From NCBI RefSeq assembly GCF_037943105.1, contig NZ_CP149803.1, forward strand, positions 1,488,001 to 1,552,000: 64,000 bases of DNA. Reading direction: 5' to 3'. The notes under the pieces are model-generated. The model made no database searches, was not told the origin of the DNA, and worked only from the letters and a program-made list of their open reading frames with translations. Within the stretch, counting starts at the first letter, position 1, and every line of letters starts with the position of its first letter. Position numbers and translations under genes: made by a program. This DNA is from Pseudomonas sp. TMP9. Lineage in GTDB: Bacteria; Pseudomonadota; Gammaproteobacteria; Pseudomonadales; Pseudomonadaceae. This document shows positions 51,450 through 61,351 of this stretch, piece by piece.

Positions 51450-52309
51450 GCCTGAATTTTGAAGAGGTGCGCCTGCGCCTGCCGCACATTGAATTGGCGG
51501 CCCATCTGTATGGGCCAGAAGACGGCCTGCCGGTGATTGCACTGCACGGCTGGCTGGATAACGCCGCAAGCTTTGCCCGGCTGGCACCGTTATTACCGGG
51601 TTTGCGCATCGTCGCGTTGGATTTTGCCGGGCACGGTCACTCTGATCACCGCCCGCCAGGCGGCAGTTACGCCATTTGGGATTATGCCCACGATGTTTTA
51701 CAGGTCGCTGAGCAGTTCGGCTGGCAGCGTTTTTCCTTGTTGGGCCATTCCATGGGGGCCATTGTCTCGGTGTTGCTGGCGGCGGCCATGCCTGAGCGTG
51801 TTGAGCGGCTGGCACTGATTGATGGGCTGATCCCTTACACCGGTGAGGCCAATACTGCACCGCAAAAACTGGGTGAAGCATTAACCGCACAGCTGGCCCT
51901 GGCCGGTAAAAGCAAACCGGTGTATGCCGAGTTTGACCGCGCGGTGGAGGCGCGTATGCGCGGCGTGGGTGCTGTCAGCCGTGAAGCGGCTGAATTGCTG
52001 GCTCAGCGCGGCCTTATGCCGGTCCCCGGTGGTTACACCTGGCGCACTGACAGCCGCTTAACGCTGCCATCGCCGCTGCGTTTGACCCATGACCACGCCC
52101 TGGCTTTTATCGCCGGTCTACAATGCCCGGCCAAACTGGTGATGGCGGAGCAGGGCATGTTGCTCGCGCAACCGAGCATTAACCAGCTGGTTGAGGGCGT
52201 GGCCATCGAGGTGGCTCAGCTGCCGGGCGGCCATCATTTGCACCTGGATGACGACAGCGGCGCCGCCTTGGTAGCAGACTGTTTCAAAGCATTCTTGGGC
52301 GCGGCTTGA
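51446..52309 (+). CDS. alpha/beta hydrolase
   Basis: 287 residues with [21 protein letters not shown], nucleophile Ser102 in [11 protein letters not shown] and His in [10 protein letters not shown]. Only distantly similar to the preceding hydrolase, with which it is translationally coupled (ATGA). An epoxide hydrolase/MEST-like family member; substrate unknown. Confidence 0.88.
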   Translation: MSLNFEEVRLRLPHIELAAHLYGPEDGLPVIALHGWLDNAASFARLAPLLPGLRIVALDFAGHGHSDHRPPGGSYAIWDYAHDVLQVAEQFGWQRFSLLGHSMGAIVSVLLAAAMPERVERLALIDGLIPYTGEANTAPQKLGEALTAQLALAGKSKPVYAEFDRAVEARMRGVGAVSREAAELLAQRGLMPVPGGYTWRTDSRLTLPSPLRLTHDHALAFIAGLQCPAKLVMAEQGMLLAQPSINQLVEGVAIEVAQLPGGHHLHLDDDSGAALVADCFKAFLGAA

Positions 52310-52359
52310 CTTGGCAAAGGCAACTGGGGAAAGGTGACGCGATAGCCACGGAGATTCGC

Positions 52360-53022
52360 ATGATTGACCTGTATACCGCCGCCACCCCAAACGGCCATAA
52401 AGCGTCCATCGCTCTAGAAGAAATGCAGCTGCCCTATAACGTGCAGGCATTGAGTTTCGACAAGCAAGAGCAGAAATCAGCAGCCTTTCTCGCCATCAAC
52501 CCCAATGGCCGTATCCCGGCGATTGTTGATCGTGATAACGATGATTTCGCGGTGTTTGAGTCCGGTGCCATTCTGATGTACCTGGCCGAAAAAACCGGGC
52601 AACTGCTGCCCACAGACGGCAAAGGCCGCTCGCGGGTGATCCAGTGGCTGATGTTTCAAATGGGTGGTGTTGGCCCGATGCAAGGTCAAGCCAATGTGTT
52701 TTTCCGCTATTTTCCGGAAAAACTCCAAGGCCCAATCGATCGCTACCAGCGCGAAACTCGGCGTCTATATGAAGTGCTTGATAGCCGTTTGGGCCAAGCG
52801 CAGTACCTCGCCGATGATTACAGCATCGCCGATATCGCCACCTACCCTTGGGTGCGTATTCACGATTGGGCTGGCGTTTCGGTCGAAGGGCTGGAGCACT
52901 TGCAGCGCTGGATGAATGAGCTGTCGGTCCGACCGGCAGTGCAGCGCGGCTTGTTAGTACCGCAGCGTGAAGAAGACGGCGAAAAAATCGTCAAGGCTGC
53001 CCAGTCGATGTTGATCAAATGA
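52360..53022 (+). CDS. glutathione S-transferase family protein
   Basis: 220 residues: N-terminal thioredoxin fold ([47 protein letters not shown]) and C-terminal helical domain ([12 protein letters not shown]). Close to the YfcG/YghU group, which act as disulfide reductases with glutathione. ATG 52360 after ACGGAG. Its stop overlaps the DUF4892 start. Confidence 0.9.
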   Translation: MIDLYTAATPNGHKASIALEEMQLPYNVQALSFDKQEQKSAAFLAINPNGRIPAIVDRDNDDFAVFESGAILMYLAEKTGQLLPTDGKGRSRVIQWLMFQMGGVGPMQGQANVFFRYFPEKLQGPIDRYQRETRRLYEVLDSRLGQAQYLADDYSIADIATYPWVRIHDWAGVSVEGLEHLQRWMNELSVRPAVQRGLLVPQREEDGEKIVKAAQSMLIK

Positions 53023-53831
53023 GTCGCTTTAACCGCTTCGTCCTCGGCTTAAGCGTGATGCTGGTCAGCGCGGCTGCTTTAGCTGACGTTGCCGGCAGCC
53101 AAGATCTTGAAGTGCTGCCGCGTTTTGCTGGGAGCAAAATTGTCAGTTTTAACCAGGCGGCTGATCAGGAACGCATTTACCCGCAAGGCACGATCCGTCG
53201 CATCAGTGGCACCTTACGCTATGAGCAGGAAGTGGCCACACGCGGCCAATTTACCGCCGTAACCTATGAATTGCCGCGCACCCATACCGCCGATGAGGCG
53301 TTCGCCTATGCTCGCGCCGCTTTGCAAAGCCAAGATGCTGAGCTGCTGTATTGGTGCGTAGGCCGTGAGTGTGGGTCGAGCAGCCTGTGGGCAAACGCCG
53401 TGTTTAATAACGCCACGCTGATGGGTTCCGACAACCAGCAAACCTACGCACTGATGCGTCTGGCCGCGCCGCGTCAGGACAGTTTGGTCGCGCTGTACAG
53501 CATCACCCGTGGCAATAAACGCGCCTACCTGCATGCCGAGTTGTTAACGGCGAATGCGGCCTTGGGTGAGGTGTTGCCGACACCGGCCACGTTGCAGCGG
53601 CAGCTGAAAAGCACGGGTGAACTGCGCCTTGTAGAGCAGGTCGAACCGAGCACGGCTTGGGTTGAGCTGATGGCGCGTAGCCTTAAACTCGACAGCACGT
53701 TGCGTGTCATTATCAGTGGTGCGCAGGCTGAAGCGTGGCGTGAGGCGCTGGTTGCACAACGTATACGCGCCAGTCGTTTGGAGCTGGGTGAGCCTGATGT
53801 GAAAGGTGTGCAACTCACCGTGCTGCGCTAA
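53019..53831 (+). CDS. DUF4892 periplasmic protein
   Basis: 270 residues with a signal peptide ending ALA (about 22). DUF4892 pattern: [39 protein letters not shown] with a Cys pair, [19 protein letters not shown], and an OmpA-like fragment at the C-terminus ([23 protein letters not shown]). Coupled to the GST gene. Function unknown. Confidence 0.85.
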   Translation: MSRFNRFVLGLSVMLVSAAALADVAGSQDLEVLPRFAGSKIVSFNQAADQERIYPQGTIRRISGTLRYEQEVATRGQFTAVTYELPRTHTADEAFAYARAALQSQDAELLYWCVGRECGSSSLWANAVFNNATLMGSDNQQTYALMRLAAPRQDSLVALYSITRGNKRAYLHAELLTANAALGEVLPTPATLQRQLKSTGELRLVEQVEPSTAWVELMARSLKLDSTLRVIISGAQAEAWREALVAQRIRASRLELGEPDVKGVQLTVLR

Positions 53832-53868
53832 TACGTCTGCGGCGTTTCGCTAAGCGTTATCAATTATC

Positions 53869-53899
53869 CGGCTCTGCCCTTTATGGCAGAGCCGTTTTC
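53869..53899 (+). terminator. terminator after DUF4892 gene
   Basis: 10-bp stem CGGCTCTGCC / GGCAGAGCCG with a 6-base loop (CTTTAT), followed by TTTTCGTTTT. Confidence 0.88.
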
Positions 53900-53920
53900 G
53901 TTTTGCAGGGAGCTGGGTGA

Positions 53921-55000
53921 ATGGCCAATAACGATCGGCTGCTGGTGCAGATACTGCTTCTGGTTTTGTTGGGCGCAAGCCTGTGGGTGCTGGCGCCGTT
54001 TTGGTCGGCGCTGTTTTGGGCTGCAGTGCTGTCCTTTGCCAGTTGGCCGGTGATGCGCGTACTGACACGTCTGCTTGGCGGCCGCCAATCGCTGGCTGCT
54101 GGTTTACTGACACTGGTGTGGACCGTGCTGGTGGCGGTGCCGCTGGTGATGCTGGGCTTTAACTTGGCCGATCACATCAAGGACTTTACCGAGCTGCTTA
54201 AGGGCTTCCAGGTTGAAGGTTTTCCGCCAGCGCCCACCTGGCTGGCTGACGTACCGCTGATTGGCGAACGTTTGATGGGCTTTTGGTTAACGATTGATCA
54301 ACAAGGCTCAGCATTTTTTGCCACGGTGCAGCCGTATCTTGGCCAAGTCGGCAACTGGTTACTGCTACGCAGCGCGCAGATTGGTGGGGGCATGCTGGAG
54401 CTGGCGTTGAGCTTGATTCTGGTGTTCTTTTTTTACCGTGATGGGCCGCGCTTAGCGGCTTTTGCGCAAAGCCTGTTGCAGCGTTTGATCGGTTCGCGCG
54501 CCGACCATTACCTGGAGTTAGTCGCCGGTACAGTGCAGCGCGTGGTCAACGGGGTGATCGGTACTGCCGCCGCGCAAGCCATCCTCGCCTGGATCGGTTT
54601 CACCATCGCTGGAGTGCCGGGCGCTCTGGTGTTGGGTATTTTGACCTTTGGTTTTAGTTTGATCATGGTGCCGCCACTGATCTGGGGCCCTGCTGTGGCT
54701 TGGTTGTTTTGGCAAGGCGAAGTCGGCATGGGTATCTTCCTGCTGATTTGGGGTGTTTTTGTGATCAGCGGAGTCGATAACATCCTCAAGCCTTACCTGA
54801 TCAGCCGTGGCGGAAACCTGCCATTGATCGTGGTGTTGCTGGGGGTGTTTGGCGGCATTTTGGCATTCGGTTTTATGGGGTTGTTCCTCGGCCCAACCTT
54901 GTTGGCGGTGGCCTATAGCCTGCTGAGTGACTGGGTTGAGATTCCCAGCAAAAGCACGCTGGTCAGCAGCGCCGAGCCAGCAGAAAAGCCGTACAGCTGA
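53921..55000 (+). CDS. AI-2E transporter family (YdiK-like) permease
   Basis: 359 residues, about eight hydrophobic segments. VFFFYRDGPRLAAFAQSLLQRLIGSR and VDNILKPYLISRGGNLPLIVVLLGVFGGILAFG are family marks, closer to E. coli YdiK than the copy at 2285. Substrate unknown. Preceded by AGGGAG and a terminator, so separately transcribed. Confidence 0.88.
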   Translation: MANNDRLLVQILLLVLLGASLWVLAPFWSALFWAAVLSFASWPVMRVLTRLLGGRQSLAAGLLTLVWTVLVAVPLVMLGFNLADHIKDFTELLKGFQVEGFPPAPTWLADVPLIGERLMGFWLTIDQQGSAFFATVQPYLGQVGNWLLLRSAQIGGGMLELALSLILVFFFYRDGPRLAAFAQSLLQRLIGSRADHYLELVAGTVQRVVNGVIGTAAAQAILAWIGFTIAGVPGALVLGILTFGFSLIMVPPLIWGPAVAWLFWQGEVGMGIFLLIWGVFVISGVDNILKPYLISRGGNLPLIVVLLGVFGGILAFGFMGLFLGPTLLAVAYSLLSDWVEIPSKSTLVSSAEPAEKPYS

Positions 55001-55092
55001 TGATCTAGGTCACGTGTGGGTATTCGAAATGCTTGGGTGCAGGCTTAGCGCGGCGAGCATCACCACGTCTAGGGGTTGCCCGGAGAGTTAAT

Positions 55093-55134
55093 ACGGCCAA
55101 ACGCGCTTTGCAGCTCGCGTCTGGCCGTTTTGTT
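55093..55134 (+). terminator. terminator after YdiK-like gene
   Basis: Stem ACGGCCA-A-ACGCG / CGCGT-C-TGGCCGT (one internal mismatch), followed by TTTGTTT. Confidence 0.75.
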
Positions 55135-55167
55135 TAGTTGCTGCCAGAGCCCACTTGTTGAGAGGCT

Positions 55168-56193
55168 CTAACGCTCACCGCGCTCGTACTTGTCGAGGGT
55201 GTCACTGGCGATCTGGCGGCCGAGCATGATCAGCTCTGGGGCTTTGTAGAATTCAAAAAAACGGCACACCCGCTTGGGCACGTTGATCAGAATATCCGGC
55301 GGATAGCCGGCGATCTTGTACTGCGCCAACGAGGTTTGCATCACCTCAAAGCTTTGGTTGATCAATTCCAGTAACGAGGCCGGACCACTGAGGTCGGCCA
55401 CTCGCGAGCCACTGGCGGATTTTGGCGCAGCGGGTTTACCTAAGCTGCCGCGCGCGTTCTGTTGCCAAGGGTTCATGGCTTCGGCTTGCAGTGGGCTGCT
55501 GTTGTCATCGAGCAACAGCAGTTCATCGTCGTCACCGGTTTTGCGTTTGAACGAGGGCATGCGTGAGCCAAGGGTGCTCATCATCTGGTCGAAACGCCCC
55601 TTCAGCGCAGGTGTTCGTTCGATGATCGGCAGCTCATAATGCTGCTGATGGGTTGAGTTGAGGTTGACCGCGACAATTAAATCGCAGTGGCTGGACACCA
55701 CCGGCACGATAGGCAGCGGGTTAAGCAAGCTGCCGTCGACCAGCATGCGGTTACCTTGGATCACCGGGGTAAACAGGCTGGGAATGGCTGCTGACGCGCG
55801 CATGGCCTGATGCAGGCAGCCTTCCTGAAACCAGATTTCTTGCTGGTTGGTGAGGTCGGTGGCCACAGCGGTAAAGGGGATTGATAGGTTTTCAATGTCA
55901 ATCTCACCGACCATTTCACGAATCTTGCCGAAGACCTTCTCACCGCGAATCGCGCCTAAGTGAAAGCTCACATCCAGCAGGCGCAATACGTCGAGATAAT
56001 CCAGGCTCTGCGTCCATTCACTGTATTCCTTGAGCTTGCCCGCGGCATAAATCCCGCCCACCACCGCGCCCATGGAACAACCTGCAATGCAGGCAATTTC
56101 ATAACCACGGGCTTCCAGCTCTTCGATCACCCCGATGTGCGCATAACCCCGCGCGCCACCAGAACCCAGTACCAGCGCAATGCGCTTACCCAT
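55168..56193 (-). CDS. patatin-like phospholipase (RssA type)
   Basis: 341 residues. Oxyanion loop GSGGARG (10-16), nucleophile Ser40 in GCSMG, catalytic Asp in VDGSLLNPLP. A charged, low-complexity insert (DDDELLLLDDNSS region) lies in the second half. The ATG at 56193 has GGAGA upstream (spacing 8-9) and gives the usual family start MGKRIALVLG; in-frame ATGs at 56208, 56211 and 56226 are alternatives. Probable lipid acyl hydrolase; no signal peptide. Confidence 0.88.
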   Translation of the reverse strand: MGKRIALVLGSGGARGYAHIGVIEELEARGYEIACIAGCSMGAVVGGIYAAGKLKEYSEWTQSLDYLDVLRLLDVSFHLGAIRGEKVFGKIREMVGEIDIENLSIPFTAVATDLTNQQEIWFQEGCLHQAMRASAAIPSLFTPVIQGNRMLVDGSLLNPLPIVPVVSSHCDLIVAVNLNSTHQQHYELPIIERTPALKGRFDQMMSTLGSRMPSFKRKTGDDDELLLLDDNSSPLQAEAMNPWQQNARGSLGKPAAPKSASGSRVADLSGPASLLELINQSFEVMQTSLAQYKIAGYPPDILINVPKRVCRFFEFYKAPELIMLGRQIASDTLDKYERGER

Positions 56194-56434
56194 GCGGATG
56201 TTCTCCATCATTTGTCGTGTCGTCATTCATGCGGCGAACATACGCGCGCTCGGCCGCCCCGCCAAGGCGCGATTTACTAGCATCCACGCCTTTGCAGCCT
56301 ACTGCGCGACGGCTTAGGGCGTTGCACTTTTATTAGGTTTGCGCGTCATAGTGGCGGTGGTGTTGTCCTGTGATTAGCCGTCATGCGCGGCCTGATCACT
56401 CATTAATCGTGTGTTTAACCTATGGAGTGAGCAG

Positions 56435-56713
56435 ATGAAACTGTGGATCGCCTTACCTTTGGTGCTGTTGGTGCTCAGCGGTTGTGCGGGTAAAACCGCC
56501 TATCGAAACAGCTGCGCCAACCAATCAGACGCCGCTTGGCGCGAGCTGGACTTGGCCAAAGCCGAGGGGTTTACCGGTACGGTAAGTTACTCCAAAGCCT
56601 TGTCGCTGCTGACGGCGGCGAAAACCCAGCAGCAGTTTGAGGCCTACAAGGGTTGTACGGCGAAGTCTGAGCGTGCACGCTTTTATATCCGTGAATCGCG
56701 AGCAGGCCGCTAA
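56435..56713 (+). CDS. small lipoprotein
   Basis: 92 residues; lipobox LSGC with Cys17. The mature part has a Cys near the start (NSCANQSDAAWRELDLAKAEGF) and one late (YKGCTAKSERARFYI). No named family recalled. GGAGTGAG before the ATG. Its TAA shares one base with the next ATG (TAATG). Confidence 0.75.
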   Translation: MKLWIALPLVLLVLSGCAGKTAYRNSCANQSDAAWRELDLAKAEGFTGTVSYSKALSLLTAAKTQQQFEAYKGCTAKSERARFYIRESRAGR

Positions 56714-57321
56714 TGCAACTGGATTTCAGCACCCTCGAACCGCTTGAGCGCTACCGTTGGCTGGCCTCAACCATCACCCCACGCCCGATTGCCTGGGTTT
56801 CAACCCTGTCGGCAGATGGGGTCAGTAACCTCGCACCGTTTAGCTTTTTCACCGTGATCAGCGATGACCCGGCGACCTTGCTGGTTAACGTCAATCACCG
56901 CGCTGATGGCAGCTTCAAGGACACTTTGCTCAATGTGCAAGCCACCGGCGAACTGGTTATCCAGCTGGTGTCTTTTGAGCAGGCTGACGCGATGAATGCA
57001 AGCGCCGCCGTGCTGCCTTACGGCATCAGCGAGTTTGCGCAGTGCGGTATTGCCAGCGTGCCATCAGTGCAGGTTAAGCCGCCTCGCGTGGCAGCGGCGA
57101 GCGTGGCGTTTGAGTGCCGGTTGATCGAGGCTAAGCCTTACCCGCCGACAGCCTCCAACTGCCACTTGCTGTTTGTTGAAGTGCTGCTGGCCCATATCGA
57201 CCCGTACGTGCTCAATGATAAGGGGCGAGTCGATGCCGGCAAGCTCGATCTGATTGGGCGTTTAGGCGGCGCATCCTATACCCGCACCACTGATCGTTTT
57301 GATTTGCGTCGGCCCTCTTGA
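56713..57321 (+). CDS. flavin reductase-like domain protein
   Basis: 202 residues, FMN-binding split barrel. TITPRPIAWVSTLSADGVSNLAPFSFFTVISDDPATL is the flavin-binding signature of the flavin reductase/DIM6 family; C-terminal LDLIGRLGGASYTRTTDRFDLRRP is also typical. Probably an FMN-dependent reductase; electron partner unknown. Coupled to the lipoprotein gene. Confidence 0.88.
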   Translation: MQLDFSTLEPLERYRWLASTITPRPIAWVSTLSADGVSNLAPFSFFTVISDDPATLLVNVNHRADGSFKDTLLNVQATGELVIQLVSFEQADAMNASAAVLPYGISEFAQCGIASVPSVQVKPPRVAAASVAFECRLIEAKPYPPTASNCHLLFVEVLLAHIDPYVLNDKGRVDAGKLDLIGRLGGASYTRTTDRFDLRRPS

Positions 57322-57420
57322 GTTATTGGCCGCACAAGTTCGTCAGCAAAAGTTTCTGGCCGCTATGCCGTGGCAACGCCGCGCAGTAGCATCGCCGCTC
57401 AGGCTTTGAAGGAGTGATAC

Positions 57421-58338
57421 ATGCGCGTCAAATTGGAAGCGGTGCTGCAGACGGTCAATCAAGTGCTCCTGGGTAAGGAGCCGCAGGTGCGTCTGGCGCT
57501 GACCTGCCTCTTAGCCCAGGGTCATTTGTTGATTGAAGACTTACCGGGCATGGGCAAAACCACCCTTAGCCATGCGTTGGCCAAAGTGCTGGGCTTAAGC
57601 TTTCAGCGTATCCAATTCACCTCCGATTTGTTACCCGGCGATATTCTCGGCACCTCGGTATTCGATAAAGACAGCGGGCAGTTTGTCTTCCATCCGGGAC
57701 CGATCTTTGCTGAATTAGTGCTGGCTGATGAGATCAACCGCGCCACGCCGAAAAGCCAGAGTGCGCTGCTCGAAGCCATGGAAGAGGGCCAGGTGACTAT
57801 CGAGGGCGCAACCCGGCCGCTGCCTGAACCCTTCTTTGTCATCGCCACACAAAACCCGGTGAGTCAGGGCGGTACCTTCGCGTTGCCCGAGTCGCAACTG
57901 GACCGTTTTCTCATGCGTCTGTCGCTCGGTTATCCCGGTAAAGCGGCGGAAAAAGCCTTGCTGCTGGGTGATTCGCGGCGCTCGTTGCTACCCACTCTGC
58001 CGGCATTGCTGGATCACGCTGAACTCGCGCTTATTCAAGCCGAAGTGCCGAAAGTGCGCGCCAGCGATGCGCTCATCGACTATGTGCTGCGCTTGGTTGA
58101 TGCCACCCGCACCCAGCCGCAGTTCGCTTGGGGCCTTTCGCCACGGGCCAGCCTGGCATTGCTGGCTGCCGCGCGGGCATGGGCGTTTCTGGCTGGGCGT
58201 GATTATGTGATCCCGGAAGACGTGCAGGCTGTGCTGCCCTCGGTGGTTGGTCATCGCTTGCGCGAGCGTGCCGACCCGGCTGGGCATGGCGCGGGCAGCT
58301 TGGTGCAGTGGTTGCTGCGTGAGGTGCCAGCGCTTTGA
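57421..58338 (+). CDS. MoxR-family AAA+ ATPase
   Basis: 305 residues. Walker A GMGKTT (LIEDLPGMGKTTLSHALAKVL), Walker B ELVLADEINRATPKSQSALLEAMEE, sensor 1 FFVIATQNPVSQGGTF and the C-terminal lid. MoxR ATPases act as chaperones for partner proteins, here the DUF58 and TgpA products encoded behind it. AAGGAG upstream of the ATG. Stop overlaps the next start. Confidence 0.93.
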   Translation: MRVKLEAVLQTVNQVLLGKEPQVRLALTCLLAQGHLLIEDLPGMGKTTLSHALAKVLGLSFQRIQFTSDLLPGDILGTSVFDKDSGQFVFHPGPIFAELVLADEINRATPKSQSALLEAMEEGQVTIEGATRPLPEPFFVIATQNPVSQGGTFALPESQLDRFLMRLSLGYPGKAAEKALLLGDSRRSLLPTLPALLDHAELALIQAEVPKVRASDALIDYVLRLVDATRTQPQFAWGLSPRASLALLAAARAWAFLAGRDYVIPEDVQAVLPSVVGHRLRERADPAGHGAGSLVQWLLREVPAL

Positions 58339-59291
58339 TCGCTCAGTTAAGGCCGCGCTGGAACCGCTGGTTGTCTCGGCGCATCCCGCCGGCTGCCAGC
58401 GTGCGGCTTAACCAACGGCGCATTTTTATCATCCCCAGTCGAGTCGGTGCGGCTTTTATGCTGGCGCTGCTGTTGATGCTGCTGGCAGCGATCAATTATC
58501 AAAATAGCTTGGCCTATGGCCTGACCTTCCTCTTGGCCTCGGTGTTTGTGGTCGCCATTCTGCATACCTACCGCAACCTTGCTGGTTTGATTCTTAAGGC
58601 TGGCAGTTCGCCGGCAGTGTTTGTTGGCGAGCCCGCCGGTTTTCGCGTGCGCCTAGAAAGCAGCCAGCGGCCCCATCAAGCGGTCAGCCTGGGTTGGCCT
58701 GTGGCTGAGATGCAGGTTCAGGATGTGCCCGCACAGGGCGTTAGTGAGTGCCAGTTGAACCTGCCGGCTATCCAGCGTGGCTGGCTACGGCCAGGCCGGC
58801 TGCGGGTTGAGAGCCGCTTCCCACTGGGTATTTTAGTGGCCTGGAGCTGGGTGGATTTAGAGCAGCAAGTACTGGTTTACCCGCGACCTTTACCCGGTGA
58901 TCTGCCGCTGTCCGCCGGGAGCAGTGATGATCAAGACGAGCAGGGCAGCCGGCCTCATGGGCAAGGGGTCGATGATTACCAAGGGCTGAAGGCGTACCAG
59001 CCGGGCGACTCCAAACGGCGTCTGCACTGGAAGGCCTATTCCCGGGGTCAAGGGCTGCTGGTCAAAGATTTTGCTGCAATCACCGGGCGAGACGTGCAAC
59101 TGGATTTCGAGGCTTTAGCCGGTGATGCAGAGATGCGCCTGTCGCTGCTCTGCCACTGGGTGTTGCAACTCAGCGAACGCCAGCAGGCCTTTGCCCTGAG
59201 CTTGCCCGGCCAACTGCTCAGCGCCGACAGTGGTGAGTTGCACCGCGATGCCTGTCTGCGCGCTCTGGCCTTGTTCGGTCGCGGGCCATGA
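58335..59291 (+). CDS. DUF58 protein (TTG start)
   Basis: 318 residues. Two membrane helices (about 38-56 and 60-78) and a cytoplasmic/vWA-like DUF58 region with the family block GVDDYQGLKAYQPGDSKRRLHWKAYSRG. The TTG at 58335 overlaps the moxR stop (TTGA). No better start seen without losing the basic N-terminus. Member of the conserved moxR-DUF58-transglutaminase operon. Confidence 0.9.
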   Translation: MIAQLRPRWNRWLSRRIPPAASVRLNQRRIFIIPSRVGAAFMLALLLMLLAAINYQNSLAYGLTFLLASVFVVAILHTYRNLAGLILKAGSSPAVFVGEPAGFRVRLESSQRPHQAVSLGWPVAEMQVQDVPAQGVSECQLNLPAIQRGWLRPGRLRVESRFPLGILVAWSWVDLEQQVLVYPRPLPGDLPLSAGSSDDQDEQGSRPHGQGVDDYQGLKAYQPGDSKRRLHWKAYSRGQGLLVKDFAAITGRDVQLDFEALAGDAEMRLSLLCHWVLQLSERQQAFALSLPGQLLSADSGELHRDACLRALALFGRGP

Positions 59292-61282
59292 GCCGGATAG
59301 GCTCAATCCCACGGGTCAGCCTGACGTGGCTGCTGGTGGCGCAGGTGTTGGTGATCATCCCGCACCTGACGCATCTACCGTTATGGATTATTGGCCTGTG
59401 GCTGGGCAGTGCAGCCTGGCGTATTCAGATCTTCCGTATGCGCGCACGCTACCCGAATGCTTGGGTCAAGGGTGCGTTGATGCTGGCAGCGGCGGTTGGG
59501 GTATTTCTCTCGCGCGGCAGCTTGGTGGGCTTAGACGCCGGCGTGGTGCTGCTGATCGCCGCTTTTGTGCTGAAGTTGCTGGAAATGCGCACGCGGCGTG
59601 ATGCCTTGGTGCTGGTTTTCCTCGGCTTTTTTGTGGTGGTCACCGCTTACCTGTTCGATGACAGCATGCTGATGGCGTTTTACAGCCTACTGCCCGTGAC
59701 AGCCTTGCTTGCAGCATTGATTGGCCTGCAGCAAAGCAGCCTGGCCAACCAGCCGTGGCCAACCGCGCGTTTGGCCGCGAGCATGCTCCTGCAAGCGCTG
59801 CCGGTGATGTTGCTGTTGTTTGTATTTTTTCCGCGTATGGGTCCGCTGTGGTCATTACCCGTGCCCAACGACAAAGCCACTACGGGCCTGTCGAACAGCA
59901 TGACACCGGCTGACGTCGCTGATCTCAGCCGCTCAGCGGCCTTGGCTTTTCGCGCCAGTTTCAGCGGTGACACGCCGCCGCGCAGCGAGTTGTATTGGCG
60001 TGCGCTGACTCTTGATCAATTCGATGGGCGGCGTTGGTCACAATCTGATTACGCCGAGTTTGCGCCTGGCGCGCAGTGGCAAAAGCAGGGTGAAGCGCTG
60101 AGCTACAGCATCGTTATGCAGCCCAGCTCACAGCGCTGGCTGTTTGCCCTGGATGTGGCCGAAACCACGCTGGAGCAGACTCGGCAAATGAGTGACTTTC
60201 GTCTGCAACGGCGCCAGCCGGTGGACCGCTCGTTGATCTATCAGGTTACCTCCTGGCCGCAGGCGTTGCGTGAGCTGCAGCCGAGTCAGCAAACATTGCG
60301 CCGTGCGTTACAACTGCCGGAACAAGGCGAGCCGCGCAGCCGTGCTTGGGCTGCACAGCTCAAGCGCGACTACCCTCAGCCTGAGCAACTGGTGCAGGCG
60401 CTGCTGAGCCATTTCAACCGCGAGCCTTATGCCTACACCCTGCGTCCGCCAACGCTGGGGGTGAACAATATTGATGATTTCCTCTTTGAAACGCGTAGCG
60501 GTTTCTGCGCCCATTACGCTGGGGCCATGACCTATGTGCTGCGCGCTGCCGGCATCCCAGCGCGGGTGGTGGCAGGGTATCAGGGCGGTGAATTCAATCC
60601 GTCGGGCAACTACGTGCAGGTGCGGCAGTTTGATGCGCATGCCTGGGTTGAGTATTGGCAAGCGGGGCAGGGCTGGGTCAGCGTCGATCCCACATTTCAG
60701 GTTGCGCCCGAGCGCATCGACATGGGCTTGGAAGAGGCCTTGGCGGGGGAGCAGAGCTTTCTCGAAGATTCCCCCTTTTCACCGCTGCGCTACCGCAACC
60801 TCAGTTGGCTAAATGAACTGCGCCTGGCCTGGGACAACGTTAATTACGGCTGGCAGCGCTGGGTACTCGGCTACCAGAGCCAGCAGCAGTTGGAGTTTCT
60901 CCAGCGCTGGCTGGGGCAGGTCGATGCTAAGTCGCTGGTGGCAGGCTTAGTCGGCGGTGGTGGCGTGCTACTGGGTCTGCTTGCGCTCTGGCTGTTCAAA
61001 CCCTGGCAGCGCGAACGTGATGTGCAGCAGCGTCTGTTCCGCCGTTTCGAGGGGTTGTTAACGCGCCATGGCGTGCCTCGTGCGCCCGGCGAAGGGCCGC
61101 GTGATTATGCGGCGCGGGCAGGCCTGCTACTGCCTGCGCAAGCACAAGCGATTACTGATTTTGCTACGGCCTTTGAAGCGCAACGTTATGCCGGGCAGGC
61201 ACCGTCGGCAGCCGTGTTGCGTCAGCATTTAATAACGCTACGGCGGGCACTGCCGTGGCGCTTTACCCGCTTGGAGTTGTAG
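59288..61282 (+). CDS. tgpA: transglutaminase-like membrane protein TgpA
   Basis: 664 residues: five to six N-terminal helices (10-185; DUF3488), a periplasmic transglutaminase core with Cys407 in RSGFCAHYAG, His in DAHAWVEYW and Asp in SVDPTFQ, another helix near 558-580 and a C-terminal DUF4129-like part. TgpA (PA2873) is reported as essential in P. aeruginosa and has a periplasmic transglutaminase domain (recalled). ATGA overlap with the DUF58 gene. Confidence 0.93.
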   Translation: MSRIGSIPRVSLTWLLVAQVLVIIPHLTHLPLWIIGLWLGSAAWRIQIFRMRARYPNAWVKGALMLAAAVGVFLSRGSLVGLDAGVVLLIAAFVLKLLEMRTRRDALVLVFLGFFVVVTAYLFDDSMLMAFYSLLPVTALLAALIGLQQSSLANQPWPTARLAASMLLQALPVMLLLFVFFPRMGPLWSLPVPNDKATTGLSNSMTPADVADLSRSAALAFRASFSGDTPPRSELYWRALTLDQFDGRRWSQSDYAEFAPGAQWQKQGEALSYSIVMQPSSQRWLFALDVAETTLEQTRQMSDFRLQRRQPVDRSLIYQVTSWPQALRELQPSQQTLRRALQLPEQGEPRSRAWAAQLKRDYPQPEQLVQALLSHFNREPYAYTLRPPTLGVNNIDDFLFETRSGFCAHYAGAMTYVLRAAGIPARVVAGYQGGEFNPSGNYVQVRQFDAHAWVEYWQAGQGWVSVDPTFQVAPERIDMGLEEALAGEQSFLEDSPFSPLRYRNLSWLNELRLAWDNVNYGWQRWVLGYQSQQQLEFLQRWLGQVDAKSLVAGLVGGGGVLLGLLALWLFKPWQRERDVQQRLFRRFEGLLTRHGVPRAPGEGPRDYAARAGLLLPAQAQAITDFATAFEAQRYAGQAPSAAVLRQHLITLRRALPWRFTRLEL

Positions 61283-61351
61283 CGACTATTGGCCACTGGT
61301 GGCTGCTCCCAGGGCGCGTAAGCTCATGAGCACTGTCACAGGAGTGAAGCG

